From the NCBI RefSeq assembly GCF_021044935.1, contig NZ_JAJNMP010000002.1:744001-808000 (forward strand): a stretch of DNA of 64,000 nt, in the 5' to 3' direction. The DNA comes from Agromyces cavernae. Lineage in GTDB: Bacteria; Actinomycetota; Actinomycetes; Actinomycetales; Microbacteriaceae. The notes beneath the pieces were generated by a model. It saw only the letters and a list, made by a program, of their open reading frames with translations. It was not told the origin of the DNA and searched no databases. This document shows, piece after piece, positions 8,436 to 16,759 of this stretch. The position numbers and the translations under genes were made by a program. Within the stretch, counting starts at the first letter, position 1, and every line of letters starts with the position of its first letter.

Positions 8436-9071
8436 TCAGGCCGCGTCGATGGGCGCCGGCGCGGCCAGGAGTGCCGCACTCGCCCGGGCGCACATCTCCA
8501 GCATGCGATCGCGATCGAGGTGCGGCGCTCCGACAGTGAGCTGGATCGAGAGTCCGTCGATCGTGGCGGAGATGAGTTCGGCGATCACGTCCAGGTCGTC
8601 GAACGCGAAGTCGCCGCGCTCACGGCCGTACTCGAGCACGCTGATGAGGATCTGCCGCCAGCGGTCGTCGAGTTCGTTGTGCACCTCGGCGACGGTGTCG
8701 TCGGTGGCGGCATCCGACCAGACCTGGAACCAGAGGATCCAGCCAGGGTCGCCGCGCCCGTTCGACGCCGAGAGATCGATGAGCCGCTCGAGCCTCGTCC
8801 ACGGGTCGGCGATGCCGTCGAGCTCGGCCTCGACCTGTTCGACGAGCGCTTCCTCGCTCTGCCGGATGGACAGCATGAGGAGTTCGGTCTTCGAGGGGAA
8901 GTAGTAGGTGACGTGGCCCGGGGTCATCCCGGCGCGTTCGGCGATGTCGGAGACCCGAACGTTCGCGAGCCCGAGCTCGGCGATCGCCTTGGCGGCGGCA
9001 TCCATGACGAGCTCTTCGCGTGCCTTGCCCTTCGCGCGCCGCCCTGTCACTCCCGTCGTCCTTCCGCTCAT
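8436..9071 (-). CDS. TetR-family regulator of the agmatine/peptide regulon
   Basis: TetR-family repressor, 211 residues. The N-terminal helix-turn-helix reads VRVSDIAERAGMTPGHVTYYFPSKTELL (split here at ERAG/MTPG, about residues 38-65), and the C-terminal three-quarters is a helical ligand-binding domain with tryptophans in WILWFQVWSD. The start overlaps the stop of the last ABC gene by four bases, which makes it the sixth gene of the peptide importer operon. Because that operon starts behind a TTGGAT palindrome (14466), the protein would regulate its own synthesis, and the same site lies before both deiminase genes. The ligand is probably agmatine or a related amine or peptide, which is a guess from context. 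Confidence 0.9.
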   Translation of the reverse strand: MSGRTTGVTGRRAKGKAREELVMDAAAKAIAELGLANVRVSDIAERAGMTPGHVTYYFPSKTELLMLSIRQSEEALVEQVEAELDGIADPWTRLERLIDLSASNGRGDPGWILWFQVWSDAATDDTVAEVHNELDDRWRQILISVLEYGRERGDFAFDDLDVIAELISATIDGLSIQLTVGAPHLDRDRMLEMCARASAALLAAPAPIDAA

Positions 9072-10114
9072 CGCGTCACCATCCTAACCAGCCGGCCCTG
9101 ATCTGGTTCTCCCCCACCTCGATGCGCGCTCTCGTCCGGCCGGTTCGTCCAGGCGAAGTGGCAGGCCGCATGCTGTGCCGCGGTCGGGCCGAGCAGCGCC
9201 GGCTCGGTCTCGCGGCAGAGGTCCTGCGCGATCGGGCACCGCGGATGGAAGCGGCATCCCGACGGGATGCTGTGCAAGCTGCCCGGCTCACTGCCCAGCG
9301 CCGTGTCGCCCGATCGCCGCTCGACGCCCATTCGCGGTGCAGAGGCGAGCAGCGCCGCCGTGTAGGGATGGCGCGGGTCTCGGAACAGGTCTTCGGTCAG
9401 CCGGTCTTCGACGACCTTGCCGAGGTACATCACGACGACGCGGTCGCTGATGTGGCGCACCACGGCGAGGTCGTGCGAGATGAACAGCAGGGTGAGCCCG
9501 AGCTCCGTCCTGAGCTTCTGGAGCAGGTTGAGGATCGCGGCCTGCACGGAGACGTCGAGCGCCGCGACCGACTCGTCGGCGACCAGGACCTCGGGTTCCA
9601 GCGCGAGGGCACGGGCGATGCCCACGCGCTGTCGCTGCCCGCCCGAGAGCCGGCGCGGGTAGGCGTTCAGGAGCGAGACCGGCAGTTCGACGAGCTCGAG
9701 GAGCTCCCCGGCGCGCTGGTGCACCTGCTCGGCCGGCACCATGTCGTGCACTCGGAGCAGTTCGCGCAGCGTCTGTCCGATCGTCATCGAAGGGTTGAGG
9801 GATGCGCTCGGATCCTGGAAGACCATCTGGATGCGACGCGTCTGCTGCGGCGTGCGGCGCGTGCCCAGTTGCTCGCCATCGAGCGCGAACGTGCCGGCGG
9901 ACAGCGGGGCCAGCCCCACGAGCGCCTTGGCCAGCGTCGACTTGCCGCAGCCGGATTCACCCACGATGCCAACCGATGCGCCGCGTTCGACGACGAGGTC
10001 GATTTCGTCGATGGCATGCACGACCGGGTCGGGTCGGCGGCGCAGGCGCGCCAGCGATGCGGACCCGACGCGATAGCTCACGGTGAGCCCGCGGGCGTCG
10101 ATGATCGGGCTCAT
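9068..10114 (-). CDS. Oligopeptide-type ABC importer ATPase (DppF/OppF-like)
   Basis: Second ATPase of a Dpp/Opp-type importer, 348 residues from the ATG at 10114, which overlaps the previous stop (ATGA). Walker A is GESGCGKST, the signature is LSGGQRQRVGIARALA, and Walker B is VLVADESVAALD. Note Ser for Pro in the usual DEP(T/V). The C-terminal extension has SGCRFHPRCPIAQDLC, the cysteine-rich oligopeptide/dipeptide ATPase tail (oligo_HPY region). The family energises uptake of peptides, nickel or related solutes through a cytoplasmic heterodimer of two ATPases. It overlaps the TetR gene downstream by four bases. Confidence 0.92.
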   Translation of the reverse strand: MSPIIDARGLTVSYRVGSASLARLRRRPDPVVHAIDEIDLVVERGASVGIVGESGCGKSTLAKALVGLAPLSAGTFALDGEQLGTRRTPQQTRRIQMVFQDPSASLNPSMTIGQTLRELLRVHDMVPAEQVHQRAGELLELVELPVSLLNAYPRRLSGGQRQRVGIARALALEPEVLVADESVAALDVSVQAAILNLLQKLRTELGLTLLFISHDLAVVRHISDRVVVMYLGKVVEDRLTEDLFRDPRHPYTAALLASAPRMGVERRSGDTALGSEPGSLHSIPSGCRFHPRCPIAQDLCRETEPALLGPTAAQHAACHFAWTNRPDESAHRGGGEPDQGRLVRMVTR

Positions 10115-11085
10115 GCGCTCGCCTCCATCAGTACCTCGGGGTGGATACACGCCGTGGCACGGTGTTCGTCGCCGGCAAGCGTGTAAGGCGCCTGACGGCA
10201 GTCATCCCGTGCGAACGCGCACCGCGCAGCGAACCGGCAGCCGCTCGGGAACTCCCGTGGATCGGGCGGGGAGCCCGGGATCGTCGCCAGCGCTCCCCCA
10301 CCACCCTGGAAGGACGGGGCCGACGCGAGCAGCGCTGCGGTGTACGGATGCCGCGGCGAACGGAGCACCTCGTCCACCGGGCCGGTCTCGACGATCCGTC
10401 CGGCGTACATCACGGCGACTCTGTCGCACACCTCCGCGACGACCGCGAGATCGTGCGAGACGAAGACCATCGACATACCGCGTTCCTCCCGGAGGCGCCG
10501 AAGCAGGCCGAGGATCTGGTCCTGGATCGTCACGTCGAGCGCGGTGGTGGGTTCGTCGCAGAGCAGCAGCTCGGGCTCGGTCGCGAGCGCGGCGGCGATC
10601 ATGACACGCTGCCGCAAGCCGCCGGAGAGCTCGTGCGGCCACATTCGGGCTCGCCGTGCGGGGTCGGGGATGCCGACGCTCGCCATCAGTTCGATGACCC
10701 GTGCCTTCGCGGCACGGCGCGACAGCCCGCTGCGAACGCGGACTGCCTCAGCGATGAGGTCGCCGGCCCGCATGGTCGGGTTCAGTGCGGTCATCGGCTC
10801 CTGGAAGACCATCGCCACTCCGTGGCCGCGCACCTGTTCGACATCGCCGCTGATCTCGCCGCGCTCGAATGCGAATCGGATCGACCCGTCGGACTCGCCG
10901 CCAGAGGGCAGGAGGCCGAGGACCGCGCGGAGCGAGAGGCTCTTGCCCGAACCGGACTCGCCGACGATGCCCAGCGACTCGCCGGCCGCGACGTGGAAGG
11001 ATACGCCGTCGACGGGGCTCAGCGTGCGGCCGCCGAGGGTGAGCTGCACGTGGAGGTCGTCGACGCTCAGCACGGTCCGGCTCAT
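10111..11085 (-). CDS. Oligopeptide-type ABC importer ATPase (DppD/OppD-like)
   Basis: First ATPase of the importer, 324 residues. Start ATG 11085 is chosen because it overlaps the permease stop (ATGA), as at every other junction in this operon; an in-frame ATG at 11097 is the alternative. Walker A is GESGSGKSL, an uncommon final Leu where Ser/Thr follows Lys-Ser in most homologues. The signature is LSGGLRQRVMIAAALA and Walker B is LLLCDEPTTALD. The C-terminal tail has GCRFAARCAFARDDC. Pairs with the next gene product to drive the two permeases. Confidence 0.9.
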   Translation of the reverse strand: MSRTVLSVDDLHVQLTLGGRTLSPVDGVSFHVAAGESLGIVGESGSGKSLSLRAVLGLLPSGGESDGSIRFAFERGEISGDVEQVRGHGVAMVFQEPMTALNPTMRAGDLIAEAVRVRSGLSRRAAKARVIELMASVGIPDPARRARMWPHELSGGLRQRVMIAAALATEPELLLCDEPTTALDVTIQDQILGLLRRLREERGMSMVFVSHDLAVVAEVCDRVAVMYAGRIVETGPVDEVLRSPRHPYTAALLASAPSFQGGGGALATIPGSPPDPREFPSGCRFAARCAFARDDCRQAPYTLAGDEHRATACIHPEVLMEASA

Positions 11086-11951
11086 TTCCTCGTCCATTCT
11101 TCGATTCCCTCTCCGATGAGGCTGAGACCCAGCCCGAAGCCGACGACGACCAGCCCGGGCACGGTCGAGAGCCACCACTGCTCACGGATGTACGGTTGGC
11201 CGGCCGCGATCATCGCACCCCACTCCGGGGTGGGGGCTTGGATGCCGAGTCCGAGGAACGACAGCGCGGCAAGGCCGAGCGTCGCGCCGACGATGTCGGA
11301 TGGCAGGTACACCAAGGTCTGTCCGACCGAGTTCGGGAACACGTGGCGCCAGAGGATGCGTCCCGGCCGCAGCCCCGATGCACGCGCCGCGGCGACGTAG
11401 TCGAGGCTCCGCACACGGAGCACTTCGGTGCGGATGAGGCGTGCGTAGGCGACCCAGGCGATCAAGGTGAAGGCGACCAGGATCGAGGTCACCCCAGGGC
11501 CGAGCACGAACACGAGCGCGATGATCAGGATGTACGTGGGGAAGGCCTGCACGACGTCGGAGATGCGCATGATCACGCCGTCGACCCAGCCGCCACGGAA
11601 GCCGGCTACCGCCCCGAGCACGGTGCCGAGGATCGCGGGGAGCGCGGCGCCGAGGAACCCGACCAGCAGGTCGACGCGCGACGCGAAGATCAGCCGGGAG
11701 AGCACATCACGGCCGAGCTCATCAGTGCCCAGCCAGTGCGCCCAGCTCGGCGACGCCAGCGCGTTCACGATGTCCTGCTCGAGCGGGTCGTACGGTGCGA
11801 TGAGAGGCGCGAACACGGCAACGAGCACGTACGCGGCGACGATCAGCGCTCCGACCCAGACGCGACGCGGCATCCGAACCCGCTCGACGCCGGCGATCGC
11901 GTGGCTCGGAGTTGCTGCGGCCGCGATGGCCGCGGTGGATTCCACACTCAT
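11082..11951 (-). CDS. Oligopeptide-type ABC importer permease (DppC-like)
   Basis: Inner-membrane permease, 289 residues from the ATG at 11951, which overlaps the stop of the other permease gene (ATGA). There is an N-terminal membrane helix (RVWVGALIVAAYVLVAVFAP), then the PYDPLEQD and HWLGTDELGRDVLSRLI signature of DppC/OppC, and five more membrane segments. The ATPase-coupling EAA loop is EVLRVRSLDYVAAARASG. The longer upstream reading frame is antisense to the DppB gene and arginine-rich, so it was not used. Partner of the DppB-like protein. Confidence 0.92.
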   Translation of the reverse strand: MSVESTAAIAAAATPSHAIAGVERVRMPRRVWVGALIVAAYVLVAVFAPLIAPYDPLEQDIVNALASPSWAHWLGTDELGRDVLSRLIFASRVDLLVGFLGAALPAILGTVLGAVAGFRGGWVDGVIMRISDVVQAFPTYILIIALVFVLGPGVTSILVAFTLIAWVAYARLIRTEVLRVRSLDYVAAARASGLRPGRILWRHVFPNSVGQTLVYLPSDIVGATLGLAALSFLGLGIQAPTPEWGAMIAAGQPYIREQWWLSTVPGLVVVGFGLGLSLIGEGIEEWTRK

Positions 11952-12892
11952 GACTCCACCTCCAGGCGTGGATCGGCGATCGACGTGATGATGTCGGCAA
12001 TCAGGAACACGAGGACAACGACGATGGCGAACAGCAGGGTGTACCCCTGGATCGAGGGGATGTCGCGCTGGCGGGCAGCGAGCACGATGCCCTGGCCGAT
12101 CCCGGGGAGGGCGAACGTCGTCTCGATCACGACCGCCCCGAACAGCAGGTACCCGATGTTGAGAGCGAGGATGGAGACGGTGGGCGGTGCCGCGTTCCGC
12201 AGGACGAACTTCGACATGATCCGGCCGTGGCCGACACCCAGCGACCTGGCAGTGGTCACGTACTCGGCGCCGAGCACCGCGATGATGCTCGCCCGCAGGC
12301 TCCGCACCTGCAGCGGCGCGATGGAGAGTGCGAGCGTGAGCGCTGGCAGCACGATCGAGCGCAGATGCTCCGTGGGTGTCTCGCCGAAGCCGCCGACCGG
12401 GAACCAACCCGTCGGCAGCGCGATCGTGAGGATCAGGATGATGCCGACCCAGAATGATGGCATGGCGAGCGCGACCAGCCCGAACCCGCGCGTGGCGTGG
12501 TCGAACGCGCGGTCGGGGCGTCGCGCCGAGGTGATCGCCAGCGGCACCGAGATCGCGAGCGAGAGCAGTGCGCCGAAGCCCAGGAGCCAGATCGTGACTG
12601 GGAGGCGTTCGGCGATGATGCTCGTCACTGCCTCGTTCGACTTGAACGAGTAGCCGAGGTTTCCGGTGAGCACGTCACCGATGTAGCGGAAGTACTGCAC
12701 GATCGCCGGATCGTCGAGGCCGAGCTGGTCGCGCACGAGCTGCAGCTCGGCCTCGGAGGCGCGTAGGCCCACGATCAGCCGGGCCGGATCGCCCGGGGTG
12801 ACCTTGAGAATGAGGAAGACCAGGAGCACGATGCCGAAGAGGAGCGGTATCGCCAGCGCCAATCGTTTGGCGATGAACAGGTAGCGGTTCAT
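11948..12892 (-). CDS. Oligopeptide-type ABC importer permease (DppB-like)
   Basis: Inner-membrane permease, 314 residues with six membrane helices. The N-terminus MNRYLFIAKRLALAIPLLFG and the following TPGDPARLIVG are typical of DppB/OppB. The coupling loop reads IIAVLGAEYVTTARSLGVG. It starts three bases after the stop of the substrate-binding protein gene and overlaps the DppC-like gene by four bases. Together they form the pore of the importer. Confidence 0.93.
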   Translation of the reverse strand: MNRYLFIAKRLALAIPLLFGIVLLVFLILKVTPGDPARLIVGLRASEAELQLVRDQLGLDDPAIVQYFRYIGDVLTGNLGYSFKSNEAVTSIIAERLPVTIWLLGFGALLSLAISVPLAITSARRPDRAFDHATRGFGLVALAMPSFWVGIILILTIALPTGWFPVGGFGETPTEHLRSIVLPALTLALSIAPLQVRSLRASIIAVLGAEYVTTARSLGVGHGRIMSKFVLRNAAPPTVSILALNIGYLLFGAVVIETTFALPGIGQGIVLAARQRDIPSIQGYTLLFAIVVVLVFLIADIITSIADPRLEVES

Positions 12893-12895
12893 TCC

Positions 12896-14422
12896 TTACT
12901 CGGCCACCTTGATCGTGTCCCAGTAGTACATCCCCCACGGCGCTGCTGCGAACCCGGAGACCCGCTCGCTCACCCCGTGCAGTACCTGGAACTCGGACAG
13001 GCTGATCGCCTGGGCGTTCTCGAGTGCCTCGTTCTGCACGGCCTCCACGATCCGCTGCTTCTCCTCGGCCGATTCGGTCGCGGAGTAGGCGAAGAACTGC
13101 TGCGTGACGGTATCCGTCTCGAACCCGGTGAACAGCCACGACGTGCCCTGGATCCAGCCCAGTGGGTCGACCACGTCCGGCGAGACGGCGCCGTACGACC
13201 AGAGCACCAGGTCGGCGTCAACCCCGTAGGCCCGGCTCAGGAACGCTCCGGTCTCCAGGGCCGTGAGCTTCACTTCGATGCCGATCTCCGCGAGGTTCGC
13301 CTTGATGACCTGCCCCACGAGGTGGTCGGTCGCGTTGGCGGCGTCGTAGATCAGTTCGAGCTCGCCGACGTTCGGGTCGGCCGACTCGGCCAAGAGGTCC
13401 TTCGCCCGCTCCAGGTCCATCGTGAACGGCGCCTCGCTCGGCGGCGCCCAGTTTGCGAGGTTCGGGGGGATGATCCCGCGCGGTGCGGATCCGTAGCCCT
13501 TGAAGGCGCCCTCAGTGATCGAGTCATAGTCGATGGCGTAGGCGATCGCTTTGCGCAACTGAGGGTCGTCGAGGGGCGCCCGGGTGGTGTTGAAGCTCAG
13601 GTGCTCGACCTGGCCGACGGGGAGCGCGACGAGCGCGTCGCCGTACTGCTTGGCATCGATCGACGAGACGTACTCCGAGATGTCAACCTGGCCGGCTTGG
13701 AACTGCGCCCCGCGTTCGGTGGCATCCGGGAGGACATCGATCACAACCTTCTCGAGATATGGACGGCCCTCCTGGTAGTAGTGCGGGTTCTTCTCGAGGG
13801 TGATCTGGCCGCCCGGTGACCAGTCGGCGACGGTGAACGCACCGGCCGCGACGGGCTTCGCGAAGTATTCCTTCTTCGTGCGCCCCCCGAAGTCCGCCGG
13901 GAAGATGGCGGACGACGACCAGGTCATCAGCACCGGAAGCGTCGTGTCGGGCTGCGCGAGCGCGAACACCACCGTGCGGTCATCGGGTGTGGTGACGCCC
14001 GTGATCTTCTCGTAGAGGGAGCCGTAGTTGGAGCCCTCCGCCCACACGCCCGCCGAGAACACCACGTCGGCCGAGGTGAGTGGGGTGCCATCGCTGAACC
14101 GGGTGTCGTCCTGGAGCACGAACGTCCAGGTCATCGCGGCGGGGTCGTACGTCCACGACTTCGCCAGGCCCGCCTCGACTTCGGTTCCGTCAGCGCTGAA
14201 GCGGAGCAGCGGCTCGAGCACGCCCTGCAGGGTCTGGTACGTGGAGTAGGCCGCCGCCTTGTCGGGGTCCCAGCCGTCGAACGACTCGGAACGGGCCACG
14301 TGCAGGGTGCCGTCGGCGTCGGCAGGGTCCGACGCTCCGTCTCCGGGGCTGCATGCCGCCAGTGCGGCGACCACGAATGCGGCCGTCAGGGCCGACAGCG
14401 CCTTCGTCATGGAGGGGGCCAT
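12896..14422 (-). CDS. Extracellular solute-binding lipoprotein, family 5 (DppA/OppA-like)
   Basis: Substrate-binding protein of the importer, 508 residues. The ATG at 14422 is picked because AGGAG lies five bases before it; a second ATG at 14410 would also leave a signal peptide, and the frame upstream of 14422 runs through the operator. Residues 5-27 (MTKALSALTAAF ... AAC) are a lipoprotein signal with lipobox LAAC. The body has the SBP_bac_5 hallmarks: LEPLLRFSADGTEVEAGLAK, LQDDTRFSDGTPLTSADVVFS and LRKAIAYAIDYDSI. The protein is anchored outside the membrane and delivers peptide-like ligands to DppB/C. It heads a six-gene operon that ends with the TetR gene. Confidence 0.93.
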   Translation of the reverse strand: MAPSMTKALSALTAAFVVAALAACSPGDGASDPADADGTLHVARSESFDGWDPDKAAAYSTYQTLQGVLEPLLRFSADGTEVEAGLAKSWTYDPAAMTWTFVLQDDTRFSDGTPLTSADVVFSAGVWAEGSNYGSLYEKITGVTTPDDRTVVFALAQPDTTLPVLMTWSSSAIFPADFGGRTKKEYFAKPVAAGAFTVADWSPGGQITLEKNPHYYQEGRPYLEKVVIDVLPDATERGAQFQAGQVDISEYVSSIDAKQYGDALVALPVGQVEHLSFNTTRAPLDDPQLRKAIAYAIDYDSITEGAFKGYGSAPRGIIPPNLANWAPPSEAPFTMDLERAKDLLAESADPNVGELELIYDAANATDHLVGQVIKANLAEIGIEVKLTALETGAFLSRAYGVDADLVLWSYGAVSPDVVDPLGWIQGTSWLFTGFETDTVTQQFFAYSATESAEEKQRIVEAVQNEALENAQAISLSEFQVLHGVSERVSGFAAAPWGMYYWDTIKVAE

Positions 14423-14435
14423 GATGACTCCTGTC

Positions 14436-14459
14436 TCCGATGACGACGTCGTCATCGGA
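14436..14459. repeat. 24-bp perfect palindrome in importer leader
   Basis: A perfect 24-bp palindrome whose half is TCCGATGACGAC, centred between 14447 and 14448. It lies between the TTGGAT operator and the start codon, so it is in the transcribed leader. It could be a second operator or a strong leader hairpin just upstream of the ribosome site. Confidence 0.8.
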
Positions 14460-14465
14460 ACGAAT

Positions 14466-14480
14466 TTGGATGATATCCAA
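14466..14480. promoter_or_regulatory. Shared TTGGAT palindrome, site 2 (importer promoter)
   Basis: TTGGATGATATCCAA, the perfect member of the set, with one further matched base on each side. The leftward promoter reads -35 TTGACA (14511-14506), 17 bp, -10 GATCAT (14488-14483), so the palindrome covers the start-site region, where a repressor would act. Confidence 0.8.
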
Positions 14481-14484
14481 ACAT

Positions 14485-14784
14485 GATCATCGCGATCCGC
14501 CCGGTTGTCAACTCGTTCGGTCGATCTTCCGCGCCCGCCCCGTATCAGTCGTTGCTGGTGGTCTCGGTCCGCACGCCGACCACCGCGGTGAACACGCGGA
14601 CCGCGATGATCGCCTTCGCCCGACGATGGCGAGGGGGTCCTCGCTCGCGAGAGGCCGCCCTCGGCGGTGAGCGACCCCGCGGCGTGACGAGGAGTCGCAG
14701 CACGCGTCGTCGATCGCGGCGTCGGTGCGGAGCCGAGCACCGCTCGGGGGTGGTCACCTCGACTGCGGTGCGGGCACCGCCGGC
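14485..14784. other. Intergenic stretch without a supported gene
   Basis: After the importer promoter (-35 near 14506-14511) I see no coding sequence up to the stop of the second deiminase. Frames crossing it have poor codon use or are antisense. A loose GC-rich inverted repeat around 14635-14685 could end deiminase transcription but has a bulge and no T-tract. Confidence 0.4.
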
Positions 14785-15939
14785 TCACCGGTCTTCGGCG
14801 CCTCCCGGCAGATCGTGCGTCGCGCAGTGGATTCCGCCGCCGCCGGACGCGATCGTGTCGATCCGCACCGGCACGATCTCCCGGTCGGGGAACTGGTCCT
14901 GCAGGATGTCCTGGGCGCGCCGGTCGGCGCTCCGATCGCCGAACTCGGGCACGAATACCGCCCCGTTGGCGATGTAGAAGTTGACGTAGGACGCGAGGAA
15001 GTCGTCGCCGCTCCCTCGGATCTTCGAGAAGTCGGGCTGCGGAAGCTCGACGACCTCGATCGCCCGCCCCGTGGCATCCAACGCCCCATCGAGCACCGAA
15101 CGCGCCTGCTCGCTCGACTGCGCCCAGACGTCGTCGGGCGCTCCCGGCCCGGGAACGTCGAGCAGCACGACGCCCGGTGCGACGAAGCGCACGAGGGAGT
15201 CGATGTGGGCGTCGGTGATGTCCTCGTCGTAGACGCCGTCGAACCAGATCACCTTCTTCATGCCGAGCAGCTTCATCAGGCGCTGCTCGATCTCGTCGCG
15301 CGAGAGCCCCGGGTTGCGGTTGTCGTTGACGATCGAGCTCTCGGTGATGAGCAGGGTGCCGAGCCCGTCGGTCTCGATCGACCCGCCCTCGGCGACGAGA
15401 TTCGCCTGCACCCCGGGGATCTCGAACTCGCGGAGTACCGCCGCGGCGACGCCGGCGTCGTTCGGATGCTCCTGCTTGTCGCCCCAGCCGTTGAAGTTGA
15501 AGTCGACCCCCTCGAGGCCGTCGGGGCCCTCGACGAAGACCGACACGGTGTCGCGCGCCCAGAGGTCGTCGACCGGCACCGTGATCACCTCGACGCCCGA
15601 GCCGGCCTCGTACGCCGCATCCTCCTCGTCACCCGGCGAGGCGACCAGCACGACCGGTTCGAACTCCGCGATCGTGCGCGCGAGCCTCGCGATGTCGTCG
15701 CGCACGTACGGAAGGTCCTCGCCCCAGATCAACGCCGTCGGCCACGACATGACCGTGAGTTCGTGACTCTCCCACTCCGCTCCGAGCCGTCGCCTCATGC
15801 TGGCCTCCTCGTCATCGGGTCCGCTCGATCGGTTGGCGCCGGGGACGCTCACGGGAGCGCAGCCCGCCCCGCCGATACCAAGCAAGCCGAAGCCTGCGAC
15901 GGCGAGTGCACCCCTGCGGGAGATCGGGAACCCGGTCAT
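14785..15939 (-). CDS. Tat-exported lipoprotein paralogue of agmatine deiminase
   Basis: Agmatine-deiminase/PAD-family hydrolase of 384 residues with an export signal, unlike ordinary AguA. The start is the ATG at 15939, six bases after AGGAGG; the ATG at 15945 abuts that ribosome site and is unlikely. The N-terminus has the twin-arginine motif ISRRGAL, a hydrophobic stretch and the lipobox GGAGC, so it should be a Tat-secreted lipoprotein on the outer face of the membrane. Catalytic residues are kept: DDLWARDTVSVF, AEGGSIETDG, TDAHIDSLV and Cys372 in GGGGIHCATHDLP. It would deiminate agmatine or guanidino groups outside the cell. Its promoter has its own TTGGAT palindrome. The substrate is inferred from family. 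Confidence 0.88.
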   Translation of the reverse strand: MTGFPISRRGALAVAGFGLLGIGGAGCAPVSVPGANRSSGPDDEEASMRRRLGAEWESHELTVMSWPTALIWGEDLPYVRDDIARLARTIAEFEPVVLVASPGDEEDAAYEAGSGVEVITVPVDDLWARDTVSVFVEGPDGLEGVDFNFNGWGDKQEHPNDAGVAAAVLREFEIPGVQANLVAEGGSIETDGLGTLLITESSIVNDNRNPGLSRDEIEQRLMKLLGMKKVIWFDGVYDEDITDAHIDSLVRFVAPGVVLLDVPGPGAPDDVWAQSSEQARSVLDGALDATGRAIEVVELPQPDFSKIRGSGDDFLASYVNFYIANGAVFVPEFGDRSADRRAQDILQDQFPDREIVPVRIDTIASGGGGIHCATHDLPGGAEDR

Positions 15940-15948
15940 GCTCATCCT

Positions 15949-15979
15949 CCTGTATATTGGATGTCGTCCAATATACAGG
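15949..15979. promoter_or_regulatory. Shared TTGGAT palindrome, site 3 (secreted deiminase promoter)
   Basis: Core TTGGATGTCGTCCAA (15957-15971) inside a much longer palindrome: CCTGTATATTGGA (15949-15961) and its exact complement (15967-15979) around five bases. The right arm contains a leftward -10-like TATATT (15975-15970), and the left end merges with the AGGAGG ribosome site of the deiminase gene. Confidence 0.8.
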
Positions 15980-16127
15980 TGCGCATCTGACGATCTCCTG
16001 GCATTCGCGAGGCGACCCTACGCGTAGGTGCGCGGGCGCCTCACCGAACGCGCCGGGGGCGAGGAGCCAATATTGCGGATCTCACGCGAGCGACTCCGCT
16101 GCGCTGCGTGTCCGACCGGTCGACCGG

Positions 16128-16685
16128 TCAGCGCGTCGGTCCCGCCGCGATGACCTCGTCGGCGCTCAGGACGGTGGCATAGCCGTCTGCGAGCGCCGCC
16201 ATGAAGGCGCCGTGCACCTGCGAGCCTGGGATCACCACGCCGCCGAACTCGAGGTCGGGCGCAGCGCAGGCGTCGTGTGCGACCGTCACGGTGTAGCCGC
16301 GGTCGGATGCGGCGCGCACCGTCGCGTCGACGCACATGCTCGACATCATCCCGACCACGATGAGCTCGGCCGGAGATGCCGCCTGCAGGCGCTCGCCGAG
16401 GTCGGTGCCGAGGAACGCGTTCGGCGCCGCCTTCACGACGACCGATTCGTCGCCCTCGGGCGCGACGAGCGGATGGATTTCGACGCCCGGCGTGCCAGGA
16501 CGGAAGAACGCCGCGTCTGGCGCATCCCACACGTGCACAACGTGGATGACCGGCTCGCCCGCCGAACGAAACGCGGAGAGGAGCCGGGCGGCGGCCGCGG
16601 CCACGGCATCCGGTCCGACGAGCGGATGGGCGCCGCCGGGGAAGTAGTCCTGCTGGATGTCGATGACGAGGAGGAGCCGGGTCAC
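16128..16685 (-). CDS. Isochorismatase-like cysteine hydrolase
   Basis: Cysteine hydrolase of the isochorismatase-like superfamily, 185 residues, cytoplasmic. The catalytic triad is visible: Asp9 in VIDIQQDYF, Lys in VVVKAAPNAF (about residue 84) and Cys in MMSSMCVDATVRAA (about residue 118), with the usual alpha/beta core. The superfamily includes nicotinamidases, N-carbamoylsarcosine amidases, biuret and isochorismate hydrolases. Standing next to two deiminases that make N-carbamoyl products, it may hydrolyse a carbamoyl amine such as N-carbamoylputrescine, since no CN-hydrolase (AguB) is seen here. That is inference; it has no TTGGAT site of its own. Confidence 0.85.
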   Translation of the reverse strand: MTRLLLVIDIQQDYFPGGAHPLVGPDAVAAAAARLLSAFRSAGEPVIHVVHVWDAPDAAFFRPGTPGVEIHPLVAPEGDESVVVKAAPNAFLGTDLGERLQAASPAELIVVGMMSSMCVDATVRAASDRGYTVTVAHDACAAPDLEFGGVVIPGSQVHGAFMAALADGYATVLSADEVIAAGPTR

Positions 16686-16734
16686 AGTGACACCGTAGCG
16701 GTTCCGGTATCGACGACGGCGAGGGTGACTTTGC

Positions 16735-16748
16735 CGCGGAATTCCGCG
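16735..16748 (-). terminator. Palindrome behind tRNA-Gln
   Basis: Perfect 14-bp palindrome CGCGGAATTCCGCG, 11 bases past the 3' end of the leftward tRNA gene. A possible short terminator or processing stem; no T-tract. Confidence 0.35.
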
Positions 16749-16759
16749 CCTCGTATGGC

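Noticed and set aside
8647-8960. Possible second gene antisense to the TetR regulator
   Set aside because: A + strand open frame exists but lacks start signals and is a mirror of the TetR codons.
12896-14788. Longer start for the solute-binding protein (630 codons)
   Set aside because: The extension crosses the operator and promoter; AGGAG before the ATG at 14422 and the lipoprotein signal fix the start.
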